In this document: one piece after another, positions 1 to 13,100 of the stretch | Numbering within the stretch: the stretch's first letter is position 1 | Layout of the letters: each line of letters starts with the position of its first letter | Assembly: GCA_947568835.1 (NCBI GenBank) | Contig: OX387612.1 | Coordinates: 4,774,001 to 4,838,000, forward strand | Direction: 5' to 3' | Source of the DNA: Protonemura montana | Lineage: Eukaryota > Arthropoda > Insecta > Plecoptera > Nemouridae | Length of the DNA: 64,000 nucleotides | Translations under genes and position numbers: made by a program | Notes under the pieces: model-generated | Seen by the model: the letters and a program-made list of their open reading frames with translations, nothing else | Databases searched by the model: none | Told to the model about the DNA's origin: nothing

Positions 1-140
1 TATTTTAGTGGGTCCAAGCATTCAACTGGCTGATGAAATCTCCCCATTTCACATTCCCGGTTTGGTTACACATTTTTCTTAGCTTAATTTCCTTTCATAT
101 TTAAGCATTTGCATCAAGCTGGAGAAGCATTGAATTCTTA

Positions 141-600
141 GGATGAAATCTTATTTAAATTGCAAACGCTTGCAATGCGCGGGTTATTTTATTATTAACA
201 ACACTATAACCGTTCAAAAATTGATGCCCAAACGCGGACTCGAACCCCGATCTCCAAGAATGGTGGAACACCCGCAAAAGGTGGAGATGAATTTAAATAA
301 TCCTAATACAGCAACGAATCCAACGTCCAATTGGAGTTATTCGAGTTTGACAGGTTGTGACGTGATATAGCGTCACTAGAATCAGAGTGACTGTGAGTAT
401 TCACAGCCTCATGGTTCTAATCCTTGGAGATCCGTCATTCTCATCAAATACACTAGAATCGCCTCGAAAAGCAAGTGTCCAAGTCGCTCAATGGTTCAGA
501 GCAACACCCGCGAAAGGTGGGGACCGGGGCTCGAGTCCCCATTTGGGCATACATTTTTGAGACGGTTATAGTGTTGTTAATAATAAAATAAAATTCTTAT
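141..600 (+). repeat. tRNA-bearing foldback element, copy 1
   Basis: The central part (about 325-470, 'gttattcgagtttgacagg' onward) is followed by a tRNA-like stretch (about 478-550) and a tail reading gttgttaataataaaat. The left end (150-275) is the reverse complement of that tail plus tRNA region. The element is therefore a foldback with a tRNA-like sequence in both arms. It lies upstream of, probably in an intron of, the DUF1091-like gene. Confidence 0.8.
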
Positions 601-682
601 TTTTTAATCTTAGTGCCACACAATTTTCAGTTTTCTAAATTTCTGGAATCAACAGTTTCTTCTGTTTAGATTCACGTTACAG

Positions 683-1734
683 TCAAAAAGTGCTTGAGCG
701 AGGATTCGGCCTCTTGCAACAAGTACCTCGAAACTGAGGAGTCGAGATTCTGTAATTATCTTCCCGAGAAGAAAAAGATTTGGTCGTCGATTGTTGAGAG
801 CATGAAAGAATTTGTTCCCAACTGTCCTGTGCCACCGGTAAGTGTTAGCAGTCACAATATTTTAAGTTTTCAAGTTTTTTTAATGTTGATTTTTCCGTTA
901 CGAATCGCTTAGGAACTAATTAACTATTTAAAAATCTTGGAATAGAAAGAATATTTTGGATGGCTGTTTTAAATTAAATTATACTTGGTCTAAATTACAT
1001 CGAAAAATTATGAGAATGGATGAAACAAGTTGCCAAGAAAAATTTTAAGCTTGGAAATTGAAAGAAGGGGGATAGGGGTTCATGATAATGCGGAGGAAAG
1101 AGGAGATAAACGGAGTGAAATAGTAAAGAAAACAAAGTTGTTTTAAAGAATAAGTATGCAAGAAATTGATATGTGAAATCGAGCTTTAAGATGATGAAAA
1201 TGATTTTGCACAAACAAATACCACCAAGAACCATTTTAATTAATGGACGAAAGATAGATATATATTTTGACAGCTACCGTCATTTTTTTCTGAATAAATT
1301 ATCTTGTCCGCTGCGTAATTTAAAAAGTTTCCACAACGCAGTGACTCACAACAGCAAAGGCGCCAAATTTAAATTACAGAGATTAGTTTTCAAAGAATAA
1401 AAAGGACGCTATTACACAAATTTAAAGCGCAGCCGGCGACCCTGTTTAAATGCTAAGCATCGGACGTTTACCAATATATTTATAAGTAGATATTTTTTCC
1501 ATATTTCATAAGTGGGTGTGCATTTTAGTTTCTGAAGTGATTTCTTTCCAGGGTGACTATTTCGTGGACAACGGCTACCTGGACACGTCCTCGTTCGAGG
1601 ACATGCAGGTGTTGAACGGGTTCTGGGAGGTCCGCATTGTCTACTCGTATTTGGGTAAACGCTTAATGTGCGTCGTCAGTGCCGGGGAACTCCGGAATAA
1701 GCGACGAAAGAAGACCAAACCATCACTAGGCTAA
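683..1734 (+). CDS. 3' end of a small secreted DUF1091/ML-like protein gene (partial, two exons)
   Basis: Two exons, 683-837 and 1552-1734, join in frame. The first follows an acceptor (ttacag) and ends at a gtaagt donor on a codon boundary; the second follows tttccag and ends at TAA. The joined product has several cysteines, then an NCPVPPGDYFV...FWEVRIVYSYLG pattern and a basic tail KRRKK. A Cys-Pro step followed by Gly-x-Tyr and a late 'W-x-V-x-I' strand is how DUF1091 (insect) and ML/GM2-activator domains end, which suggests a small secreted ligand- or lipid-binding protein. This is fold-level resemblance by eye, not a firm assignment. The signal peptide and domain start must lie upstream of position 1. 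The upstream region 141-600 is a repeat, so the previous exon is beyond it. No AATAAA was found close after the stop. Confidence 0.6.
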
Positions 1735-2078
1735 AAAAAAACCAATATCTTAGAGTTATTTGGCCCGGTATTACAATATTTTTCAACTCCGAGTTGAGGT
1801 TTTAACTCACAGAAACAGCTGACTTTCACTGGTTGTGATTGTTTGTTGGCATGGCAGTTGATTTAACTTTGCATAGCAGTTAAGAAAATTCTAATACCGG
1901 GCATTATGAACCTATATTCAAGTTAAATTTCAGCACCAATTATTTTAGTGGACGTTTTTCAGCACGGGTGTTTTGAAAAAAAAATCCGTAGGAATAACAC
2001 ACAGAGATTGTTGAACACCTAGCACCCAGTACATTGGACTGGCCCATTTTTCAATCCCTAGCACCTAGTACATAGAAC

Positions 2079-2400
2079 TGAACGGTTTGGCGTGTTGGAA
2101 ACACCGGTTCTCGTCAGATCACCGAAGTTAAGCAACACTGTGCTGAGTCAGGTATTGGATGGGTGACCATAATACACATACCCAGTTCTGTTCGGGAGAG
2201 AGGTTGAAGGGATGAAAGTTAGTACAGCAACTTCACTCGCCTTGCTTATCAACCTCTCGACAGCATGGATTTGTGGAGGAATTCTGCTGTTCGCGTTGTG
2301 CCGTCCTTCGTTTTGGTGCACTTCGACAGGAATAGGATAAATGCCACTACCGGAATTTCCCTCTTCCCTTTTAGTCTAGATAACGTTGTTAATCTTCATC
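2079..2400 (+). mobile_element. 5S rRNA-derived SINE, copy 1
   Basis: Starts with ggcgtgttggaaacaccgg, followed by gatcaccgaagttaagcaac and ggatgggtgacc. This is the order of the 5S rRNA body and includes the Pol III internal control region (A-box and C-box). A non-5S body follows (gagagaggttg...cagcatggatttgtggagg...ccgtccttcg...). It lacks the paired ends of a real 5S gene, so it is a retroposed SINE and not a functional rRNA. Confidence 0.85.
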
Positions 2401-3037
2401 GCAAACCGATTCACTATTACTAAACCCGTACTACAAGATCCGTCATCAAAACAGTACATAGCTAAAATCAGAAAACAATACAAAAAAACATCTCAAAGTT
2501 ACTACAATTCTCCATACGAAATTAAAACCTTATCACATCACGATTTTCTTATCAACCGAACGCGATAAGAGTAAAGTTACTTGGTGTAATCTCTGTGCGA
2601 TACCTTGAGCAAGTTTTTCACCGCCTTGTTATCGCAGTGTGCCTCGAGAGATTGTGCTAGCACACAGGCGTTGCCGCGGCCGTCGTCCCGATTGTGCTAG
2701 ACTTTGTAAACACTGGCTTACCTTTTGTGAATTCAAGTGCAGCAATTCGATAATGACTGGTAATGAAATAGTGGGGCTGGAGTGCCTTGAGTGAGGTGAG
2801 TTCGGTTGTTATCTGTTTTAAAAATCTATGATATTTGGGGTTTGAAAGTAAATAAGAGTCAGTTTAAACATGGTTTTGGTTAGGAAGATACCTGGAGATA
2901 TGGCAATGCATTTACCTGATTGGCGGTGACCATGAAGATAAGTTATATTTTTTAGCGGATATTGTAAAACTGATATCTGATATGAGGCTCCTGAGCGTAT
3001 AATTGACAAAGGGACTATTAAAATACTACCAAAGTTA

Positions 3038-3250
3038 TGATTTTTAGACTCATTTCTACTTTATCTAACATTAGCACTAGTTTTGACAGAAACTATTTCA
3101 ACTGGGTTTTGAATCCTAGGTAAAGAACAACTCAATTTCCCAACGTTTGAAGTTTTAGTACAAGTTACAAAACATTGAGACGTTTAGTTGTACTTTACTT
3201 GGCATTCAAAACCCAGTTTGAAAAGTTTTTGTCAGTACCAAAGTTGTCTA
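3038..3250. mobile_element. Palindromic MITE, family F
   Basis: Left arm starts ttttagactcatttctac and contains gggttttgaat; the right arm carries the reverse complement (attcaaaacccagtttg ... gtctaaaaag). This is one of at least seven related copies in the window. Confidence 0.7.
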
Positions 3251-4111
3251 AAAAGTCAAATAATATTACTGGTTAAATATTTGACAAAGCATTTTTTTAT
3301 AATTCTGACTTTCTATTTTCTATTATTTCAATAATTGTCAAGATCGAATATTTTGGCTTGGGACACTTTAAAATAATAATGCCAACAAAAGTCTTAATAA
3401 CTAAAAACCGGTTTACCATTTAGTATATTTTTGCTTAATTTAGTAATATCATTCAGAGGGCATCGTCATAGTAACAAGTCACACAAATATACAATTGCAT
3501 TACCTTTTTAGAGCTGCACAATTTCTTGACTTTTCTTCTTCAAATTCTTTTCTATATACTGTAAGTTAAAAAAAAATCGCCCCTAATTTCTTTTCGATAT
3601 AAATCAATACTAAAAACGCACGGAGTGTGCAAAAAGTTCTGTCTGTTATGTTTTCGCACGCGGTAATAAGATTTCTCGGCATCCAATTACCAGTAATCCA
3701 TAATTGCAAGGCTTCCCTGTTACCTGTTTGAAAACACTTTTAGCAAAAGTGTCATTCGAAAATTTACCTCGACGCAAGAAACCACGCGTTAAAATTCCAG
3801 TGGTCAGTACACGTTTTACATTTTTTTTTGTTAACGTACTGTCAAATTTTGTTCACAACCACTTAAAGACCGCAACTTTTTTATAGGCACTGCAACAAAA
3901 TTACAGATTGACATACGGTTTAAAACAGAATTTAAAAAAATTATAAGAGTTTCGTTTCATTTCATCGCCGCAGAACTGAATTGAACTTTGACACATAAAA
4001 ACTGCAAAATGAGAACAACTAAACATAAAATTAGTTTTAATTAACTCTGAATACATTATCTATTTGTTATTGCAAGAGTAAATAAGTGCGGTGACGTAGT
4101 CTGTCGGGTCG

Positions 4112-7100
4112 ATGACGTCACGACGCAAGATGGAGGATGCTGTGGCCGAGATGATGCGGTCGAGAGTAGAACAGATGTTCTCGATGAGCGACGTGGAAGG
4201 AAAAGGCTTTATCGTCAAACGGGATATGCAGGTAAGACGACGCTTTTTGTTGGCTTAAAAATCAACTAAATGTCAAATTTGAGGTATTATCACAATTGCT
4301 TAAATCATATTCAATCGTGTTTCATTGTATTGTTCATTACTTAACTAAAAATGATGTGCAATAAATGAATGTTAATAGACATTTAAATATTAGGTCTTTG
4401 TCATTTAGCACTTTATCATACCACTTTGCATAAGTTTGGCGTGTTGGAAACATCGGTTCTCGTGAGATCACGCGACGTTAAGCAACACTGCGCTGGGTCA
4501 GGTATTGGATGGGTGACCATCATACACATGACCAGTGCTGTTTGGAAGAGAGGTTGGAGGGATGAAAGTTAAGCAACACTGTGCTGAGTCAGGTATTGGG
4601 ATGAAAGTTAGTACAGCAACTTCATTAGCCTTGCTTATCAACCTCTTGACAGCATGGACTTGTGGAGGAATTTCGTTGTTCGCGTTGTACCGTCCTTCGG
4701 AAGGAAAGTTAGGCCGGTGCTCTTCGACAGAATTAGGCTAAGTGCCGGCACCGGGCTACCTCTCTTTCCTCAAAGTCAAGACTAGATACAAAAAAAAAAA
4801 CAGTCACACTTTGACATAGTAAGATTTTTTTTTGGTCAGTAACGAAATCTTTTGAGTCACGGAATTATTTACAGACCAATTCAATTTAATTACTAGTCTT
4901 TAATTTCTTCACACTCGCTTATGAAGGCTTGCGTGCGAGGAAATCATCGCCTAATTTAGTCGAAATTAACTGACCTACCACAAAACAAACAGCTAAAATA
5001 ACTTTACATAAAAAAAAACATACTTAAGATCCTGACCATCATACACATGACCAGTTCTGTTCGGGAGAGAGGTTGGAGGGATGAAAGTTAAGCAACACTG
5101 CGCTGGGTCAGGTATTAGATGGGTGACCATCATACACATGACCAGTTCTGTTTGGGAGAGAGGTTGGAGGGATGAAAGTTAAAGTACATCAACTTCACTC
5201 GCCTTGCTTATCAACCTCTCGACAACATGGATTTGTGGAGGAATCCTGTTGTTCGCGTTGTACCGTCCTTCGGAAGGGACGTTCTGCCGATGGTCCCCTT
5301 GGTGCTATTCGACAGAAGTAGGCTACGTGCCGGCACCGGGTTTCCCCTCCTCCTTTCTAGGCTAGATTAGGTTCTTCATCCACTCATCCACCGACGCCAT
5401 AAGACCAGTGCCACATGGCATGTGTTGTCAAAACAGTGCGTCGCAAAACACCACAAATAATAATGAGATCCTGATTGGCGAACGCAGATCATGAATCATG
5501 AATCGTGTTAATCATTTGATTTAGTGGGGCAAATACTTCAGATCAAGCCCCCCCCCCCCCCTTCCCCCCAAACAAAATCTTTAGTACTATCTGCTCATGC
5601 GTGAGTGAAACTGGAAACATTTGAAGAACGCTAGTCACTGACCGTAGCTGTGACCCTCATTTTTTTTTAGATATGATTTGTAAACAAACCAACATTTGCA
5701 TAACAAAATATTGTTTTTTTAGTTCTATTGCATATTGAAACATGAAGATAAAAAAACTCATTTCATAATTTATTAAAAATCACTTGCGGCTTTGAGTTAT
5801 TTTCCACGAGTCACTGACGATAATGGATTTGCATACAACTTCAGTAAAATAATTTAAAAAAGTTAAAACTCATTTTTAAAAAGAGCGTTTCTTGCGAAAT
5901 TTGTATTTAAATTGCAAATGCTTGCAATGAAAACGATCTTTCATTATTAAACAATAAAACAATCTCAAACAATTGGTTTGTAACCTCAAATTGGAGTTAT
6001 TCGAGTTTGACAGGTTGTGACGTGATATAGCATCACTAGAATCAGAGTGACTGTGAGTATTCACAGCCTATTGGTTCTACTCCTTGGAGATCCGTCATTC
6101 TCATCAAATACACTAAAATCGTCTCATAAATTATGTGTCCAAATAGCTCTATTGGTTAGAGCAACACCCGTGATAAGTGGAGATCGGGATTCGAGTCCCT
6201 GGTTAGGCTTATAGTTGATGGTTGTCAGTCTCTAGTTAAAAGTGAATTCTTTTAGGGCCGAGTTTTTTGGTTCGTTAAGGACCTAACAGATCGTTATGAT
6301 ATTTCCTTGGAAACAGCCAATCATAAAACGTATTTCGTTTGTTAACAGTCCGTTTATTTCTTAACGTGCCACTAATAAAACCGACTTTAAGTTCCAATTT
6401 TTCAGAGGTATTTTAACGAACATACCGTTAGCAGAAAAAATACATATTTTGATTGGCTGTTGCCAAGGAAATAACAAACTAACAGACTGTTAGGTTTAAT
6501 AAAAAACATTTAATAATTGGACGTTAGGATGACAGTGTTTTTTATGATATTGAAACGCTGTCCGTTTTTATCCCCAAAAGCCATGCAAAATAAAACAAAA
6601 AATTGTATTAAATTTTTATATTTTGCAAGAAAATATATCAACCTTTGTAAATGTGCCTAAGATTTCAAGTAATGAGTATTTGTGCCAGTTTTTAGCGATC
6701 CGTTAAATAATTAACATACCGTTAACAAACAAACAACTACATCTGATTAGCTGTTTCTAAGTAAACAACAAATTAACAGACTGTTAAGTTCTTAACGAAT
6801 CATTAAAAAAGCCAGCACGTAGACTCATGTCGATGTTAACAAGCAAACAACAGATTAACAGACTGTTAAGTTCTTGACGAGTCATTAAAAAAGCCGGCAC
6901 GTAGACTCATGTCGATGTTAACAAGCTAAAAACAAATTAACAGACTGTTAAGTTCTTAACGAGTCATTAAAAAAGCCAGCACGTAGACTCATGTCCATTT
7001 TATCTAAACTTAGGCAAAGATATTTTTAAACATCAAGTGTGTTTTAGAAATATTCTTACCTTATGCGGCGATGAAACTTGAATAGTTCTAAAATCACAAA

Positions 7101-10100
7101 TATTTGTTTTTGTTTATCTTCAGCGGATGCTAGACGAGGTCCCTCTGTCTCCTGAGCAACTTGAAGACGTCTTCGACTCCTTGGACGTAGGCAACAATGG
7201 TTACCTCACTGTCGAACAATTCCTTTGCGGTTTCGGTAAGTAAACCTTAAGAGCATCTTTTTTAAACGGAGTTTTTTTTTAAATCGATTTTTAGTTTCAT
7301 ACATTTATAAAAACAGGTAGAAAAATGTTTAGTTTGATGCATTTTGCTTGATTATGCTAAATAATTTTTCGTCTTCTTCATGCTCTTTTTCATTTTTCTT
7401 TTCATTCACCAACTTCTTCCATATTTCCTTATCTTGCCAGATTTCTTTCTCTTCTACTTCATTCCACATCAAAAGAAAATTAGAGTAGAGTAAGTTTAGT
7501 AAAAATGTTTCACAGGAAGAGTTGGCATGCTAGTATACTACTCAATTTAGGCACAAGTCAAATGTACCTATATGACGACCTGAAATTGATTTGAATTTAA
7601 TATTAATTAATTATTTCTGCTTAAGTTTGGTTGACACAGCTACAATATAAAGACATTTCCTTACTAGTTTAGCAAATCTACGGAAGCTCTTTGTCAGAAT
7701 TTCTAGTAAAGATATCGGTCATCGTGAATTAATACCGTCCTTCGGAAGGGACGTTAAGGTGCTCTTGGACTACGTGCCGGCACCGGATTTCCCCTCCTCC
7801 CTTCTATATTAGGTAAAGTTCAGCAGAATCCTCATAATCATCCAATTATTCACCGACGCCATTAGACCAGTGCCGCAACTGTCAGAACAGTGCGTCGTTA
7901 AACATCACAAATCAATCAATCGTTAATTTATTTCGCGTATAAATCATGCCATCATTGTTGTAGTAAGAATGATTTTGAAGTTTAGTCAATGTTAAACTTT
8001 CTGCTGAGCAAACACGTGGTAACAGTAGGTGCCACCCGATGGCGATTGCGACCGTATTTTTTAATAAACCTATACAATTAAATAATTATGACTCAAAATA
8101 TCCATACATTTTTATCAATCTTTTAGGTTAGCATAAATAAAGATTAATTGAGTGTACAGTTGTGTTAGCCTTACCTTGCTACAAGCTGGTGGACTCTGAT
8201 TACACATTGCCAACTTTAGAATGCAAAATAAAGCCAGTCTTCACCGGGGAGTTTGAAATTAACCAGAAAATTATGACCAAACAATGTATCATGCACTTAA
8301 ATTCTTTATGAATTTATCAGTTTATTTGCGTGAAATTAATTCTATTGAAAAATAAGAACTTAAATGCAAAACTAAAAGTCCTAATGACTTCTGCTAAATA
8401 CCTACCGTACACTAGCGGATTCTAGCAATGGCTGCCAAAAAGCAGTTTGCGAGCTTGGTTTCCTGCCTAAACGTGATAGAAGTTAAAAGTAATCCAAAAT
8501 ATATTAATTTTAAGTTTGGTTGATAAACATTTATTGTTTTTCATTAAATATTTTGTTTTCCTGGAATTATTAAATGTTTCAACCAAAGAAAAACATTATT
8601 TTGTTGCTTTTAAATCGGATAGTTAACAGTAGCATCATGGTGTCATATTTTCCTGGTTGGTACAAGCGCCCCAGAAAGTGGCAAACTCAAATTAATCCTA
8701 GTGTAAACCAGTCTCAAATGCGAGTAATAACGAAAAACATTTTTTCTAACAATTAAAAACGACAGTGACTCCGTCTAGAAGCATCATCCATTTTTGTCAC
8801 TTTAAAGTAGTTGTTCTGCATGTATTTTTTGTTTAAAATTCGTTTAAAATTAGAGCTGAGACTCTAACTAAAAATAATTACCAACACAGCATATCAACGG
8901 TCACCAACAAAATACCAAAAAAATTTGAAACTGCATCTATTTCTAGAAAATAAATCCACTTTTCGCTAAAGAAATGTTTAACTTTTAGGCAACTTCCTGT
9001 CGGGTTCCGGCATGGTGACGTCTACGCAGTCAAAGCGTCGAAGTGATACCCAATCAAGTCCGTCAATCTACATGAATACAGAGTCATTTGAGGACCAATT
9101 TCAAATACTGATCGACCAGCTCAAGGACACAGATGTCTTCGACAACGTTGACGTCTTGCGAACCTTGTGCGACGATGTCAACTTGTACGGCAGCCAAGAG
9201 ATTCAAGTGCAGTTGGAAGTGTTTTTGAATCAAGTTGTTAAAGACGTTGTGAAACAAAAGATGCAGCAGAGAGGTTTGGAAGAAGCGATGAAGGCTAGAA
9301 GAGACCAGGATGAAGTTCAGGTAATGTGAAAAGAAAAAAATATATATTTAAGGGTAATTGACTTCTTGTGGTTTTTAGACTCATGTATGTCTACTTTGTC
9401 TAACCTTAGAACTAGTTTTGACAAACACTATTTGAACTGGGTTTTGTTTTAATCAGTTGCGCCTTTCGGATCTCCAAGGAGTAGAACCGTTGAGTGTAGG
9501 TTCTAGGTAGAGAAACAACGTCAATGTTACAGTCTCTGCGTGAAAAATGACTACCTTACCGACAAAAATGCAGAGTACCGGAACGTCACGTTAAGTGGAG
9601 CCACTGTCGTATGAAATTTAATTTCGATATTTATCGTAGGTTACTCGCTTTTTAATAACGTTACATATATATCAATCGTTGAGGTAAACATTGATGGAGA
9701 TTTTTTGAGCATGAAAAGTCTCAAAAGCAAGTTAACCTACGAAAAATATCGAAATTAAAATTCATACGACGATGGCTCCACTTAACGTGATGTTCCGGTA
9801 CTCTGCATTTTTGTCGGTAAGGTAATCATTTGGCGGCCATCTTTCACGCAGAGACTGTAACATTGACGTTGTTTCTCTACCTAGAACCTGCACTCAACGG
9901 TAGAACCAAAAGGCTGTGAATACTCACAGTCAATCTGATTCTAGTGACGCTATACCACGTCACAACCTGTCAATTTCTATTTGCTCCAATTTTTGAGAGG
10001 AAATCAGTTATCAAAATAAAAAAGAAACAGATGCGGACCTTTGATATTGCATCTAAGTCTTGAAACATAAACTGATAAATGATCATATTGTTCTTGTTGT

Positions 10101-13100
10101 TATGAAACGGTCTATATTCAAATCGGAATATACGTCTGTATTTAAAGGTTTATGACTTAAGCTACCATATATATATACGGTAGTTTTACGTCATTCATAC
10201 GCTATGGCAATCAGACTGGATTGAATAAGACTGTCAACTTGCTGCAAATCATTATGTCGTTATCAAAAGATCGCCGCTTTATTGCGGTCGTAATCCACTG
10301 AGAGCTTCACCGGCGTCAATTGGGGCCGTTAAGTCACTTCGCGCCGCTCGTTTGTGCAAACTACATCCCGTGTGGCGTTTGTTGCAGGTTCGACGTCTCT
10401 TCGACGAGATGGAGTCACATTTGCGCGAGGAAAAACACAAAATGGTGACGCAGGTGAGTTAGAAAAACACTTCAGGTGTAAACCAAGGATTGTGAAACCT
10501 TTTGGACAATAAAACTCAGACAACAGGATTCCTCCACAAATCCATGCTGTCCAGAGGTTGATAAGCAAGGCGAGTGAAGTTGATGTACTAACATTCATCC
10601 CTCCAACCTCTCTCCCAAACAGAACCATGGTCATGTCACAGATGGGCACCCATCCAATACCTGACCCAGTGCAGTGTTGCTTAACTTCGGTGATCTTACC
10701 AGGACCAGTAATCCAACACGCCAAAACGTTCGGTGGTCACCCATTCAATACCTGACTCAGTGCAGTGTTGCTTAACTTCAATGATCTTACCAGGACCAGT
10801 GTTTTTAACACGCCAAACCGTTTAGTGGTCACCCATCCAATACCTGACCTAGCGTAGTGTTGCTTAACTTCGGTGATTTTACCAGGACCGGTGTTTCCAG
10901 CACGCCAAACCGTTCGGTGGTCACCCATCTAATACTTGTATCAACTTATATTATTAGCATCGCTGTAACTGCAATCTAAAGAAGCCTTGTCATGTCTGCC
11001 TTACCGTTGCAGGTTGACCAGCGAGTCCGTTTGGTGCGGCAACAGATGGAAACCGAAATGAGCGAAAAAGAAGAGGCGCTCAAAGAAGTGACGTCAGAAA
11101 AACACCAAATCGCGGTGCGGCTTCACTTGAGCAAGGTCGTGGAAAACTCGCTACGTCATGACAACGCTCGGCTTGTCGAGGAAAAGGTGAGGGAAATGAA
11201 ATTAAATTCGGTGGAATGTAATAATAGTAATTTTTTAAATTTCCCTAAGATCCAATTGTATTGTAATCTAGTTGTTAATTGTTGTTATCTCGTTGGTCAC
11301 AGTCAATAAGATCTCTGTTTCGGATACTTATTTAACTGGAGATTGTAAAAGTGGCGCGAAGGAAGTGGAAAAAAGTGTGTCATGGTTAAAAAATGTATCA
11401 TTGATTCATTGAGTTCATAAGTGTAGTCAGAGGAACGGTGTTAATGTTAAGCTTTCTGCTGAGCAAACGAGCGGGCAACAAATGGTAACAGTAGGTGCCA
11501 CCCGTTTAAAAAAAAACACTACAATTAAGAGCTTACGATTCAAAATAATTGATACGTGTCAATCAATTGTTGAGGTAACCATTAATAAAAATAAATTAAG
11601 CGTAAACCCGTCGCAAATGCGAGTAATCTGCGAGAAATAAAGAAGCTTCGGCTTTGCGGTAAATCGGAAATGTATGTAAACAAAATTATAATTCAAATAA
11701 AATATCTAAAAAATATATATCTATATATATTATCAAATTTCAACTTGAAACGGCAGTGCCTACATATTTTTGCAATCTATTCTTTTTGTCCTTTGCACAA
11801 CATTGATTCTCTGAAGCAGTGGATTCAACAAACTTTGATATGATATCCTAGATTGCAGATTAAAATTGAAGTCAGACAACCTAATGTTGGCGACAGGTAG
11901 GAGTACCTAACTTCGTGGTGTCCTTTCGGTTCTCAACCAATTTTGACCATTAAAATGGTGAAAAATCAGTAAAAAATCAGTAAAAATACTGATGAAAATA
12001 CTTCAAAGTGCACGGGCTCTTTCAGATAACTTAAAATCATAGACTCCCAAGATGGTGACCGTGTCTTCAAAGTATCCCTATGGCAACCTCTATCCAGGTT
12101 GATAGTTTTTAGACTCATGTTTACTTGATTTAGCCTTAGCACTAGTTTTAAGAAAAACTATTTGAAATGGGTTTTGAATGCTAAGTAAAGGACAACTAAA
12201 TTTCAAGGAAATTTCAAAACAATTTCTAAACAAGGAAATTTAGCTGTCCTCTACTTAGCATTCAAAACCCATTTCAAATAGGTTTTCTCTGTCCAGGTTC
12301 TTTGAGATAATCTTCTTGCCTGCAGACCGAGCTTGAAGGACGGTGCGACCAACAAAGCCAGGAGATCTCGCGGTTGATGCAGAGGCTGGATACAAGGGAC
12401 GAGCAAGAACAGGAACAATATATGACAGAAGGTTACAGACTCGCTCGGCGAATCAGCATCGAGAAGCACGGTATTGATATGACAGAGATTTCATAATGAT
12501 TTTTATGCAGGGATTTCACAAATAATACAAATAATTCTGTAGTATTTTTTTTTTTTTTAAATTAAGTTCCAGTTTTACCAAAGTTGTAATCTCTTTTTGA
12601 AACTGTAAATCACCCTCTGGTGAGCAAACGAGCCGGCAAGACGTGGTAATGGTAGGTGCCACCCGATGGTGCTTTCGACCGTGCTTTTTAACAAACCTCT
12701 AAAATTAAATAATTGTGACTTAAAATATCGATACATGTTTATCAATCGTTGAGGGTTACCATTGATGAAGATGAATTGAGCGTAAACCAGTCTCAAATGC
12801 GAGTAATCTGTGAGGAATAACGAAATTAAATTTCTTAACACTCGAAACGACGGTGACTCCATCTAGTAACATTGTCAAGTTTTGTCGCGGTAAAGCAGTC
12901 ATTCGGCGGCCATTTTCCAGTAAAGACAGTTTAACATTAGCGCTAAGGGAGTACGGCATAAATAAACTTTCCTTGAGGCGATTCTTAATCCCACCCCGCA
13001 AAGCTGGACCTATGTGCCCGAATAGCTCAGTAGATCACCCGACCGGCAATTGGGAGGTCACGGGTTCATATCCCGGTTCGATTGCACATTTTTCCAGTTT

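Noticed and set aside
478..550. A true tRNA gene
   Set aside because: The cloverleaf is possible, but anticodon-loop position 33 is not T, and the sequence recurs with mutations in many copies of a foldback element.
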